Part shown: piece by piece, positions 7,082-15,110 of the stretch
How the letters are laid out: every line of letters begins with the position of its first letter
Numbering within the stretch: the stretch's first letter is position 1
Origin: Sulfurospirillum sp964466465
GTDB lineage: Bacteria > Campylobacterota > Campylobacteria > Campylobacterales > Sulfurospirillaceae
Length of the DNA: 50,024 nucleotides
Direction of reading: 5' to 3'
Assembly: GCA_964466465.1 (NCBI GenBank)
Contig: CAYXNJ010000014.1
Span: forward strand, 1-50,024
Made by a program: the position numbers and the translations under genes
Notes under the pieces: model-generated
Told to the model about the DNA's origin: nothing
Database searches by the model: none
The model's input: the letters and a program-made list of their open reading frames with translations, nothing else

Positions 7082-8911
7082 ATGATTGATCAACAAAAAC
7101 GAGCTATGAACGATCTTTTTGCTAATCCTTTAAGTGCATTTTTCTTTAAAAACAAAACTTTTTTACTATTACTTAGAATCAGTGTTTTAGCCCTATTCAT
7201 TTATGCCATTTTCTTAGGCTTTATAGCTCCTACAAAAGAGCAAAACAGTTTCACAACCACCCTCTTTTGGTCGCTCTTTTGGCCTCTTTTTATGGTGGTG
7301 ACACTTTCAACATTTGGACGTCTGTTTTGTGGTATCTGCCCCCACGCTTTTGTGGGGAAATTTTTAACCAAAGTAGGACTTAATAAAACACCACCCAAAT
7401 GGCTTCAACAACCCCTTATCGGTGTCCTTTTACTTTTTTTTGGTTGGTGGACGGTCTATTATATCTATCCGACAGCTTATAAAACGCCTTTAAGCAGTGC
7501 TGTTTTTTTTACAATCTTGAGTGTTTTAGCCTTTTTCTTTTTTTTCATTTTTAAAGCAATGAGCTATTGCAAATACATTTGCCCTATCGGCACACTGACA
7601 CGTGCCTTCTCAAAAGTTTCGTTTACGTGGTTAGGAACATATGCCTCAAGTTGTCAAACATGCAAAACATTTGAATGTACAAAAGCTTGTTCCTATAATC
7701 TCAAACCTTTTAGCTTTAATTCAAAAGTTTCTATGGGAGATTGTACACTCTGTATGGACTGTGCTCAAACATGTGAGTCTGTGCATTTTAAACTCACAAA
7801 ACCATCATCCTCACTTTTTCAAAAATTTCAAAGCTCAACCGCTGAAGTTTGGGCAATTTTGCTCATAACAGCTGCTATTACCATCACGATGAGTTTTCAC
7901 CATGCGCTAAGTCGTGTTGCCATTAGCGATAGTTATTTTTGGGTTCAATTTGGACAATGGCTACAAAACAATCTTCGCATAGAAGGCATTGATTATATTG
8001 GTGTTAGCGCTCTTATGTGTGCATCTATCATCACCATTTCTCTTGCGGCTGGTGGAACATTCATTGCCTCTAAACTCTTACATAGCAACTTCAAATCAGC
8101 CTTTTATACTCTTTCATACGCTTTTATCCCCATTTTCATTATTGGTGGATTGTCTCATACGTATGAATTTTTCTTTTTACATCACTACAGCAACATTGTA
8201 AACGGCTTTATACAGGGATTTCATCTTAACATTGAGCCTGTAAAGCCTCTTGCAACCAAACAAGATACATGGACGCATTTCTTTGGTATCATCAATTATA
8301 TTGCCATCGTGTGGGCATTACTCATTATGGCAAAACGTATCACATTTTTTAAAGCATCTGGATTTAAACGCCTACTCGCATTTTGTTTTGCATCTTTATT
8401 GATCTTCTTTTACCTAGGTCTTAATGTGTATCGCTCTTATGCCTTTACGACGTATGGCGCTAAGCAAGGTGGACATGCACAACATGGAAGCAGTAAAGCC
8501 TTATTTGCGAGTGTCCCCATAGAAAGAGCCACACTGCTTCAAGAAGGAGAGAAAAAAAATCAAGGGGTGGTTTGTGGTATGCCTCTGGATAAGCATTTTA
8601 AAACAAACCATAGCGCAAAACTTCATGGTGAAATAAGACAATACTGCTCAATTCACTGCCTTGCCGAAGATGTATATGTCAGACATTTACCGCTTCAAGA
8701 CATTCAGGTAGTCGATGTCTCATCACTGAATTTTATCGATGTTACAGAAGCTTTTTATGTTGTCGGTAGCCGTATCAAAGGAACGATGAGTGAAACCAGC
8801 CAGTATGCCTTTGCTTCAAAAGAAGACGCGAAAGCATTTGTTGCTCAAAATGGAGGAGACATTAAAACATTTGATGAAGCCTTTGAAGTAGCGATTAAGG
8901 ATTTTAAATGA
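7082..8911 (+). CDS. Polytopic NapH/NosR-like ferredoxin-type protein fused to a NosL-like domain
   Basis: A 609-residue inner-membrane protein. The first ~460 residues hold about eight to nine hydrophobic helices with two membrane-edge signatures, FCGICPHA and YCKYICPIG, as in NosR, NapH and CcoG. Two ferredoxin-like Cys clusters follow (CQTCKTFECTKAC and CTLCMDCAQTC), enough for two [4Fe-4S] centres. After the last helix, residues ~480-609 match NosL, the copper chaperone of N2O reductase: CGMPLDKH, RQYCSIHC, DVTEAFYVVGSRIKGTM and a final EDAKAFVAQNGGDIKTFDEA. It lies 10 bases after the receptor and overlaps exbB by four. I infer a role in reducing or handing over imported copper in the periplasm. 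A fusion of these two modules is unusual. Confidence 0.85.
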   Translation: MIDQQKRAMNDLFANPLSAFFFKNKTFLLLLRISVLALFIYAIFLGFIAPTKEQNSFTTTLFWSLFWPLFMVVTLSTFGRLFCGICPHAFVGKFLTKVGLNKTPPKWLQQPLIGVLLLFFGWWTVYYIYPTAYKTPLSSAVFFTILSVLAFFFFFIFKAMSYCKYICPIGTLTRAFSKVSFTWLGTYASSCQTCKTFECTKACSYNLKPFSFNSKVSMGDCTLCMDCAQTCESVHFKLTKPSSSLFQKFQSSTAEVWAILLITAAITITMSFHHALSRVAISDSYFWVQFGQWLQNNLRIEGIDYIGVSALMCASIITISLAAGGTFIASKLLHSNFKSAFYTLSYAFIPIFIIGGLSHTYEFFFLHHYSNIVNGFIQGFHLNIEPVKPLATKQDTWTHFFGIINYIAIVWALLIMAKRITFFKASGFKRLLAFCFASLLIFFYLGLNVYRSYAFTTYGAKQGGHAQHGSSKALFASVPIERATLLQEGEKKNQGVVCGMPLDKHFKTNHSAKLHGEIRQYCSIHCLAEDVYVRHLPLQDIQVVDVSSLNFIDVTEAFYVVGSRIKGTMSETSQYAFASKEDAKAFVAQNGGDIKTFDEAFEVAIKDFK

Positions 8912-9366
8912 TGTCTATTACTTTTTTGCAAGATGCTGTGGATTATGGAATTATAGGGCTTCTAAGTGTTATGAGTTTTATAACCCTCTTTTTTTGGATT
9001 GAACGACTTTTGTTTTATCGTACCATCAAACTATCAGACTATACCAGTAAAGAAAAATTAGAGATGGATGTGACCAATCACATCCACATCCTCTCAACTT
9101 TTGGTTCCAATGCCCCTTATATCGGTCTTTTAGGAACAGTTGGAGGTATTATTATCACATTTTATGCGATGGGACAAAGTGGACAAATTGATGTAAAAAC
9201 AATTATGTCCTCTTTAGCATTAGCGCTTAAAGCTACTGCCATGGGCTTAATAGTCGCCATTCCTGCTGTCTTTTTTTACAACCATTTGGTACGAAAAATT
9301 GAAAAAATATTAATGGGTTGGGAAATACATAAACAAGGTCAAAATGATGAAAATACGCCGCTTTGA
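8908..9366 (+). CDS. exbB: ExbB-like proton channel subunit (short form)
   Basis: With ExbD this forms the inner-membrane proton channel that energises TonB. The 152 residues match the short ExbB of Helicobacter/Campylobacter type. There is an N-terminal helix around residues 11-33, a cytoplasmic loop and two further helices, with the conserved APYIGLLGTVGGIIITF and ALKATAMGLIVAIPAVFFYN. The ATG overlaps the previous stop (ATGATG), and the 3' end overlaps exbD by 23 bases, so translation is tightly coupled. It is dedicated to the receptor operon rather than to a stand-alone ExbBD-TonB locus. Confidence 0.93.
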   Translation: MMSITFLQDAVDYGIIGLLSVMSFITLFFWIERLLFYRTIKLSDYTSKEKLEMDVTNHIHILSTFGSNAPYIGLLGTVGGIIITFYAMGQSGQIDVKTIMSSLALALKATAMGLIVAIPAVFFYNHLVRKIEKILMGWEIHKQGQNDENTPL

Positions 9367-9727
9367 AGGCATTAATGTCGTACCTTTTATTGACATTATG
9401 CTGGTACTGCTTGTCATTGTGCTCACAACTGCAACGTTTGTAGCACGAGGGATTATTCCTGTTGATTTGGCGCAAGCCTCTTCATCAGTACCTTTAACGC
9501 CTTCCAAAGAACTTGTCATCAGCATTATGGAAAATGGAAGTTACTATCTCAACGATAAAGCGATCACATTCGAAGACCTTGAATCTGAGCTCATACAGTA
9601 TGATAAAGCACAGAGTGCTGTCATGATTAATGCGGATAAACATGTTTCGTTTGAACCTTTTGTTGCACTACTCGATGTGCTAAAACAGCATCATTTTGAA
9701 CATATTGGAATTGTAACGAAACGATGA
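9344..9727 (+). CDS. exbD: ExbD-like energy-transducing subunit
   Basis: A 127-residue single-pass protein, partner of ExbB. The N-terminus MMKIRRFEGINVVPFIDIMLVLLVIVLTTATF carries the one transmembrane helix. Its Asp in FIDIM is the residue used for proton translocation in the family. The periplasmic remainder has the ExbD/TolR fold pattern, with NADKHVSFEPFVALLDVLK. AAGG stands five bases before the ATG, inside exbB. It overlaps tonB by four bases (ATGA). Confidence 0.93.
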   Translation: MMKIRRFEGINVVPFIDIMLVLLVIVLTTATFVARGIIPVDLAQASSSVPLTPSKELVISIMENGSYYLNDKAITFEDLESELIQYDKAQSAVMINADKHVSFEPFVALLDVLKQHHFEHIGIVTKR

Positions 9728-10389
9728 AACGTTATACCTTAGCACTCAGTTTAACATCGTTTATATATCTTTTTATCGGTGTAACTTTCTTGTACCAAAG
9801 TACAGTGTTAAAAAAGCCAACACCACAACCTTTGACATCTGTAGAAATAAGCCTTTATACTCCCAAAGAGGCTCCTCTTGAAGAGCCGCAACACCAAGAA
9901 GAAACTCCCAAAACACCTGAACCTAAAAATATACCACCACAAGTGCGCCCAAAACCATCCAATCCAAAACCTGCTCCTAAAAAAGAGACCATGGTTGAAC
10001 CACCTAAAGAATCTTTTGCCATCAACGAAACTACCAATGAGAAGCCTGTGCAAGAACCTGCGCCTGCCATTGCACATACTCAAGAAGTATCTAAAGAGTC
10101 ATTGCAGACATATCAAAAAAATTATTTAGAAGATTTAAGAAGACGTATCAATGGACATAAAATTTATCCAAAAGTTGCGCAGACAAGTCATATTGAAGGA
10201 AGTGTAAAAGTAGAATTTACAATCTCTCCTAAAGGAGAGTTACTCTCATTTGTCATCTTGGAAGGGAAAAAGATCTTTCATAAGGCTACAGAAGAAGCTA
10301 TTCAAAAGAGCTTTCCATTTCCTTTGAATGAAGATCTTTTTACCTCAAGTATGACATTTCAAATTGAGCTTAGTTATACCCTACTGTGA
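9724..10389 (+). CDS. tonB: TonB energy-transducing protein
   Basis: A 221-residue TonB. It has an N-terminal membrane anchor (about residues 7-26), then a Pro/Lys/Glu-rich spacer across the periplasm (about residues 38-100, e.g. PPQVRPKPSNPKPAPKK). The C-terminal TonB_C domain follows, with YLEDLRRRINGHKIYPKVAQ, IEGSVKVEFTISPKGEL and the closing FQIELSYTLL. It ends the five-gene operon. The gene ends 11 bases from the convergent neighbour, and I see no terminator hairpin there. Confidence 0.94.
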   Translation: MKRYTLALSLTSFIYLFIGVTFLYQSTVLKKPTPQPLTSVEISLYTPKEAPLEEPQHQEETPKTPEPKNIPPQVRPKPSNPKPAPKKETMVEPPKESFAINETTNEKPVQEPAPAIAHTQEVSKESLQTYQKNYLEDLRRRINGHKIYPKVAQTSHIEGSVKVEFTISPKGELLSFVILEGKKIFHKATEEAIQKSFPFPLNEDLFTSSMTFQIELSYTLL

Positions 10390-10400
10390 TATGCTAAGTC

Positions 10401-10862
10401 TCAATGTCCTTTTTTACCGTGGTCTTTGTTGTCATTGCCATGATCACGATCATCTCGTCTATCGTTACGCCTATCATCAAAGTCATACATATCATGTCCA
10501 CCTTTGAGTGCTTTAAACTCACGTGAACCTGGCTTAATACCCAAATCCTGCGCTAAAACACCCCAACCTTTATTCTTTTTAGCATGATACTGTTTTAGAA
10601 TATACTCTGGTGGTCTTCCTGAAAGTTCTGCTAAACGTAAAATCATATACGCATCGGCAGGAGCTCCTACACTTCTTAAAACAAGAGTCAATTGTGACTC
10701 AGGCGTTCTAAAACGAGAGGCAAGTCCTGATTTATATCCATAAGGGTCAGAATCGGAGCGAAGGTTTAGATTGACCATCCAATCAAAATCTGCCGCAATA
10801 AGCGCAGATCCACTAAAAACAAGCATACTCGCTGCCACGAGTAACATTTTTTTGATTTGCAT
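10401..10862 (-). CDS. Small exported protein with a His/Asp/Arg-rich tail
   Basis: The frame extends to 10955, but the ATG at 10862 follows AAGGAGAAAATA and starts a clear signal peptide (MQIKKMLLVAASMLVFSGSALIAA). That gives a 153-residue precursor. The mature part has an SDPYGYKSGLASRF segment and a PPEYILKQYHAKKNKGWGVLAQDLG segment. I know the second as a recurring motif in small exported proteins of unknown function. The last ~25 residues are highly charged and His-rich (RNDRRDDRDHGNDNKDHGKKGH). Metal binding is possible next to a metal-uptake operon, but unproven. It is convergent with tonB. Confidence 0.7.
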   Translation of the reverse strand: MQIKKMLLVAASMLVFSGSALIAADFDWMVNLNLRSDSDPYGYKSGLASRFRTPESQLTLVLRSVGAPADAYMILRLAELSGRPPEYILKQYHAKKNKGWGVLAQDLGIKPGSREFKALKGGHDMYDFDDRRNDRRDDRDHGNDNKDHGKKGH

Positions 10863-10997
10863 TATTTTCTCCTTTTTGATTTCAGAGCATTTTTTATTTT
10901 CATACGTATTATAGTTAAAAAAGTGAATGGATTGTGTAAAGCGATTCCCCCTCATTTCCTCCTTTTTTCCTTGTACTATTCCTGCGTTGTTGATGAA

Positions 10998-11042
10998 TGT
11001 AACCGTTTGTTTACATAAAAATTACGCTCATCAGCCTATAAT
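10998..11042 (+). promoter_or_regulatory. Probable promoter with a TGTAA-N8-TTACA dyad
   Basis: TATAAT at 11037-11042 is a perfect -10 with no good -35. Upstream, TGTAA (10998-11002) and TTACA (11011-11015) form a dyad centred about 42 bp before the expected start, where a class II activator would sit. The 8-base spacer is longer than a usual Crp/Fnr site, so the regulator family is unclear. It would drive the 27-codon ORF and the HemN-like gene. The rest of the gap from 10863 to 10997 shows nothing definite. Confidence 0.4.
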
Positions 11043-11071
11043 GCTTTTGAAAATTTTTAAAGGAGCTATTT

Positions 11072-11155
11072 ATGATAAAACATATTCATAATATCATAGA
11101 TAATGTCACAAAGAATCATTATAATACAGTTCAATTTGGTAAGATAAGTCAATAA
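11072..11155 (+). CDS. Small ORF (27 residues) upstream of the HemN-like gene
   Basis: ATG at 11072 follows a strong SD (AAAGGAGCTATTT) and runs 27 codons to TAA at 11153-11155, eight bases before the next ATG. The product starts MIKHIHNIIDNVTKNHYN and ends FGKISQ. It is hydrophilic and Asn/His/Lys-rich, with no membrane segment. It could be a leader peptide or a small protein made with the downstream enzyme. I do not recognise it. The case rests on the SD, the spacing and the promoter in front. Confidence 0.45.
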   Translation: MIKHIHNIIDNVTKNHYNTVQFGKISQ

Positions 11156-11163
11156 GGACACGT

Positions 11164-12429
11164 ATGCGATTCTCTCAAGCAAAAATTATTACCAGTGCGA
11201 CAAGCTATTTTATGAATCAATATACAAAGCACTATCTGCATGTAGAAAAACCTTCTTTAGGGTTACCTCCTCCCCCTGAAGCGAAAAAGTATCTCTTGTA
11301 TATCCATGTGCCATTTTGTACGATGTTTTGTCCTTACTGCTCCTTTAATAAATTTACCTACACCAAAGAAGCTGCCACAAAGTACTACCTCCATCTGCGT
11401 GATGAGATTTTACACGTCAAAGAGTTGGGGTATGATTTTAACTATCTTGTCATTGGCGGCGGAACACCCTTGATAGATGAGGAAGAGCTGATAGAAACCA
11501 TAGAGTTTGTTAAAAAACTCTTCTCCATCGAACATGTCTCGTGTGAGACCGATCCTAACCATATTCAAAAAGAGACTGTTACAAGGCTCAAAGGATTGGT
11601 CGATCGTCTCTCCGTAGGTGTTCAGACTTTCGATGACACCCTTTTACAAAAATTGGGACGTTATGAAAAATTTGGCACAGGCGAAGAGGTGTATGAGAAG
11701 ATTAACGCCATGCTAGGAATCTTGCCCATTACTAGCGTGGACCTCATCTTCAATTTTCCAACGCAAACCAAAGAGGGCTTAATGCGCGATCTAGACACAC
11801 TTAAAAAGCTTAGCCCAGAGCAAACCAGTGTTTATCCTTTGATGACCTCCTCTTTGGTGAAAAACAGTGTCAAAAAAACACTGGGTGACTTTAGCTTAGA
11901 GAATGAATTTAATTTTTTTGGAATCATTAAAGAATCTCTCAAAGAAGCTTATCCATCGCGTCATGGCTGGTCTTTTTCTAAAGAGAGTGAGCTTATCATC
12001 GATGAGTATATCATTGATAATGAAGAGTATGTTGGAGTAGGTTCTGGTTCGTTTAGTTTCCTCAAAGACACGCTCTATCTTAATGAATTTGCACTCGATA
12101 ACTACTCCACGCTTATTGAGCAAAAACGCTCTGCTGTCACGAAAGAGCGAACATTTCCTGCGAACTCACGTATGTACTACCGTTTGATGGTTGATCTTTT
12201 CAATGGCAAGCTGCCTAAGAAAAAATTTGCCGCGATGTTTGGCGAAAACATTAACGATACCCTCAGTAAAGAGTTGGTACTCTTAAAACTTGCTAAAGCA
12301 ATCAAAGAGCACAAAGAGAGTATCACCACGACTGAATTTGGGGATTATCTCTTTTTAGTGATGATGAAAGAGTTTTACATGGGGATGGATCGCATTCGTA
12401 ATGAGGCGCGTAAAAATCTCATCCTTTAA
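11164..12429 (+). CDS. HemN/HemW-family radical SAM protein
   Basis: A 421-residue radical SAM enzyme of the oxygen-independent coproporphyrinogen oxidase superfamily. The cluster-binding motif is IHVPFCTMFCPYCSF (C-x3-C-x2-C, about residues 58-65). It is followed by VIGGGTPLIDEEEL, the SAM-contact-like SCETDPNHI and LSVGVQTFDDTLLQKLGR. These fit HemN, HemW and the haem-handling HutW/ChuW proteins equally, so the exact reaction (haem synthesis, haem insertion or anaerobic haem breakdown) is open. The SD AAGGAC precedes the ATG. The 3' end overlaps the convergent sensor gene by 11 bases. Confidence 0.8.
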   Translation: MRFSQAKIITSATSYFMNQYTKHYLHVEKPSLGLPPPPEAKKYLLYIHVPFCTMFCPYCSFNKFTYTKEAATKYYLHLRDEILHVKELGYDFNYLVIGGGTPLIDEEELIETIEFVKKLFSIEHVSCETDPNHIQKETVTRLKGLVDRLSVGVQTFDDTLLQKLGRYEKFGTGEEVYEKINAMLGILPITSVDLIFNFPTQTKEGLMRDLDTLKKLSPEQTSVYPLMTSSLVKNSVKKTLGDFSLENEFNFFGIIKESLKEAYPSRHGWSFSKESELIIDEYIIDNEEYVGVGSGSFSFLKDTLYLNEFALDNYSTLIEQKRSAVTKERTFPANSRMYYRLMVDLFNGKLPKKKFAAMFGENINDTLSKELVLLKLAKAIKEHKESITTTEFGDYLFLVMMKEFYMGMDRIRNEARKNLIL

Positions 12430-13267
12430 ACGATGCTAACGAGAGGCTTTCACTCCATGTAAGCACAAAAAAGCCAATATGCTCCCTATTGATATCGACA
12501 ATGGGGGTATAAAGCACATAATAATCGCCTCGTTTGAGATACCCCGTACCTTGAAAATTAATCTCTTTAATGAAGCCTAATCCATTCACCTCTTGATTGA
12601 CAATCGTATAGTTATCGAGCATGAGCTTTTCACTGTAAATCGCCGCATTTGCAATAGGTCGGTACTCATTTTTCATCAACACATACAACTCCACACCATC
12701 TTTCTTAAAGTACTGATTGAGATCTCTAAAATCTACAACCGTCTCAATCGTGCCTATATACTCCTCTTTTGAAAACACAGGGGCAATCGCACGCATAAAC
12801 ATACCGTGTCTTCCTATCTCGATGCCATGGGTTGGCTGTTTAGTGTGTTTAATTTTCTCTAGCGCATGGCGAAACGTGCTTAGGTCATCATTGGTCTGAT
12901 TGCTATAATCCCAAAGACGCATAAAACTTTTAAATTCTTTTGTATGCAAATGCAAACGTGCATTTTCAAAAATATTGGCTTGTGCCATACTGTTGCGAAT
13001 TCCAAGCAGGTATTGCAAACAGTGCTCTCTCTCTTGTTGACTCAAACACGCAATCACATGGGGACTTTTTGCCAAAATAACAGAACTTGCAAGCGAAACC
13101 TTTGTTGTCTCTTCAATTTTGTTGTGTAGTGTCAGTAAAAGTGCATCCATCTGCTTTTTAAGTGTCTCTTCCTCTTCATACGAGATAGACTTGTTATATA
13201 AAAAGAGCATCAAAAGCCCAAAAAAGAGCATCACTGCCGCACTTAAAAAAAACCTTTTTTCTTTCAT
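12419..13267 (-). CDS. Free-standing membrane dCache sensor protein, cassette A
   Basis: A 282-residue protein with one N-terminal membrane helix (about residues 7-25) and an extracytoplasmic double-Cache (dCache_3-like) domain. The signature is LHTKEFKSFMRLWD, DDLSTFR, HTKQPTHGIEIGR and IAPVFSKEEYIGTIE. It ends soon after the domain, so it has no cytoplasmic output module. It is the last gene of the psrABC1-regulator-kinase run and overlaps the kinase gene by four bases (ATGA). It is clearly paralogous to the protein at 29365-30312. I infer that it binds the signal and passes it to the partner kinase. Confidence 0.82.
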   Translation of the reverse strand: MKEKRFFLSAAVMLFFGLLMLFLYNKSISYEEEETLKKQMDALLLTLHNKIEETTKVSLASSVILAKSPHVIACLSQQEREHCLQYLLGIRNSMAQANIFENARLHLHTKEFKSFMRLWDYSNQTNDDLSTFRHALEKIKHTKQPTHGIEIGRHGMFMRAIAPVFSKEEYIGTIETVVDFRDLNQYFKKDGVELYVLMKNEYRPIANAAIYSEKLMLDNYTIVNQEVNGLGFIKEINFQGTGYLKRGDYYVLYTPIVDINREHIGFFVLTWSESLSLASFKG

Positions 13268-14445
13268 CTTTCGCCCTTTGTTACGTCATCATCCACACTG
13301 TCTAAAAGTTTCTTTTTATCCAGCCTAAAAATATAGGTAAAACACGATCCCTTGTTCTCATACGATTCGATATTGATGTCAATGTCATTTTTATTGCAAA
13401 TATTTTGTACGATATTGAGTCCCAAACCAAAACCGCCTTGGACCGAATCTTCGCGCTCAAAACGTTGAAAAACCTTGTAAAGGTCTTTAATCCCTTGTCC
13501 ATAATCTTGAAAACTCAAAATACAATGATCTTCATCTTTGAGATACAGTTTTATCTCGACTTTACCTTGAAAGAAAGAGTATTTGATCGCATTGGAAAGC
13601 GTGTTATCGATAATGCGCTGAAGTTCAACTTTACTCATATAAATCATCATATTTTCCGCCACGCTGTGCTCTAACGTAATCGATTTTGAAATGGAGATAT
13701 CTTCAAAAAACGCAATGCGCTGATTTAAATACTCCGAGAGGTTGATAGGCTCCTTATTGTACGTCACCTTTTTATGCTTGATGTAGTACTCCACATCTTC
13801 ATACGTCATCTGCATCTGTTTTGTAGCCGCTTTTATACGTTGCAAATGCTTTGAAGAATTAACATAATGCGAGAGTAACTCAACGTTGATGTTAATAACA
13901 CCCAGTGGTGTTTTAAGCTCGTGCATCGAGTCATTGAAAAAGTCATTCATATAGCGTTGCATCTTTTTATACGGATAGATGCTAGAGTGAATAAACACAT
14001 TACTCATAAGGTAAATTAAAAAAAGTACAATAAAAAAGAGCATCGTGGTAATAAAAATAATTTTCGCATAGTTGAGTTGCAGTTCGACAACAAGGTATAA
14101 GAGTTCATGCTCTTTTTGAATCTCTTTTTGATAATACAAAAAAGGGTAAACCACACGCACTTTAAAGGTAAAATCACTCAAAGGAGCACTTATACCTTTG
14201 TAGAGAAGCTGATGAGTGGCATCGTAAATATTGATATGAAAACGCACACTTCGTGGAATATCGAAGTGCTCTTTTTCAAAAATGCTCTTTTCATGGGCAT
14301 CGACCCACTCTACAATTTCCTGCGTTGCTTTGTATTTTTCTTCCATAATCGTACTTTGAATCGCAAAGTAACTTGGCACACAAAAAAGTGCCATGACGAT
14401 AAGCGTATAGACAATAACAGAGCGAAAAGGATTAGGAGACAACAT
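13264..14445 (-). CDS. Sensor histidine kinase, cassette A
   Basis: A 393-residue inner-membrane kinase. There are two membrane helices (about residues 9-28 and 145-170) around a small periplasmic region of roughly 110 residues. The HisKA helix carries the phospho-acceptor in FFNDSMHELKTPLG, and the ATPase has DNTLSNAIKYS (N box), DYGQGI (G1) and GGFGLGLNI (G2). The frame is open to a TTG at 14460. I prefer the ATG at 14445, which starts MLSPNPFRS and overlaps the regulator by 14 bases; neither start has a clear SD. The partner regulator is immediately upstream and the dCache protein immediately downstream. Confidence 0.9.
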   Translation of the reverse strand: MLSPNPFRSVIVYTLIVMALFCVPSYFAIQSTIMEEKYKATQEIVEWVDAHEKSIFEKEHFDIPRSVRFHINIYDATHQLLYKGISAPLSDFTFKVRVVYPFLYYQKEIQKEHELLYLVVELQLNYAKIIFITTMLFFIVLFLIYLMSNVFIHSSIYPYKKMQRYMNDFFNDSMHELKTPLGVININVELLSHYVNSSKHLQRIKAATKQMQMTYEDVEYYIKHKKVTYNKEPINLSEYLNQRIAFFEDISISKSITLEHSVAENMMIYMSKVELQRIIDNTLSNAIKYSFFQGKVEIKLYLKDEDHCILSFQDYGQGIKDLYKVFQRFEREDSVQGGFGLGLNIVQNICNKNDIDINIESYENKGSCFTYIFRLDKKKLLDSVDDDVTKGER

Positions 14446-15100
14446 CGATACGATACCCAAGTCCGCGAGAGGATTTTATGAACTCTTCTTCACCTACTTT
14501 AAGCCTGATTTTTCGTATGTACATACGAATATCGGCATAACTGATCTCTTTACCTTCCCAGACATTTTCACGAATAAGCTCAATGTCGCAAAACGTGTTT
14601 TTACGGCGAATCAGAAAGCGCACTAAATCAAGCTCTTTTGAGGTAAGTACGACACTCTTTTCCTCTTTTTTGAGCTCGCCTGATTCAAAATTAAAGACAA
14701 ATCCACACCCAAGTTTAAACTCACCCGCACTGCTTGTTTGATAATGCTTTTTAATCAGCTCTTTGACACGCAGTTCTAACTCTTTGAGTTCAAATGGTTT
14801 TTTCAGATAATCATTACATCCAAGCTCATAGCCAATAGCGATATTATCAATATCCACTAAAGACGTAGTGATGATAATGGGCGTGGTAATGTTCGCCTCT
14901 TTAATGTACTTAATCAGTTCATGTCCGTTTAATTTTGGTACTTTAACATCGAGTAAAAAGAGATAGTAACATTTTTGCATAATGGCGTCTAACGCACTCT
15001 CGCCATCAAAAAAGGCATCGACTTCATACCCTAAAAGCTCTAAGTACTCCTTAATGCTTTCATTGTAGTTGTAGTCATCTTCTAAGAGTAAAATCTTCAT
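14432..15100 (-). CDS. OmpR-family response regulator, cassette A
   Basis: A 222-residue regulator. The receiver domain (residues 1-~120) has the acidic pair in LLLEDDY, the phospho-acceptor Asp in YLFLLDVKVPKLNG, the Thr/Ser switch (IIITTS) and the Lys of LKKPF. The winged-helix output (~130-222) contains LTSKELDLVRFLI, IRENVWEG and IRKIRLKVG. The frame is open to 15136, but the receiver starts at MKILLLEDD; that ATG at 15100 follows GGAAAAAGGT. It is 10 bases after psrC1 and so is probably made with the enzyme it may control. It is a close paralogue of the regulator at 30309-30968. Confidence 0.93.
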   Translation of the reverse strand: MKILLLEDDYNYNESIKEYLELLGYEVDAFFDGESALDAIMQKCYYLFLLDVKVPKLNGHELIKYIKEANITTPIIITTSLVDIDNIAIGYELGCNDYLKKPFELKELELRVKELIKKHYQTSSAGEFKLGCGFVFNFESGELKKEEKSVVLTSKELDLVRFLIRRKNTFCDIELIRENVWEGKEISYADIRMYIRKIRLKVGEEEFIKSSRGLGYRIDVVS

Positions 15101-15110
15101 ACCTTTTTCC

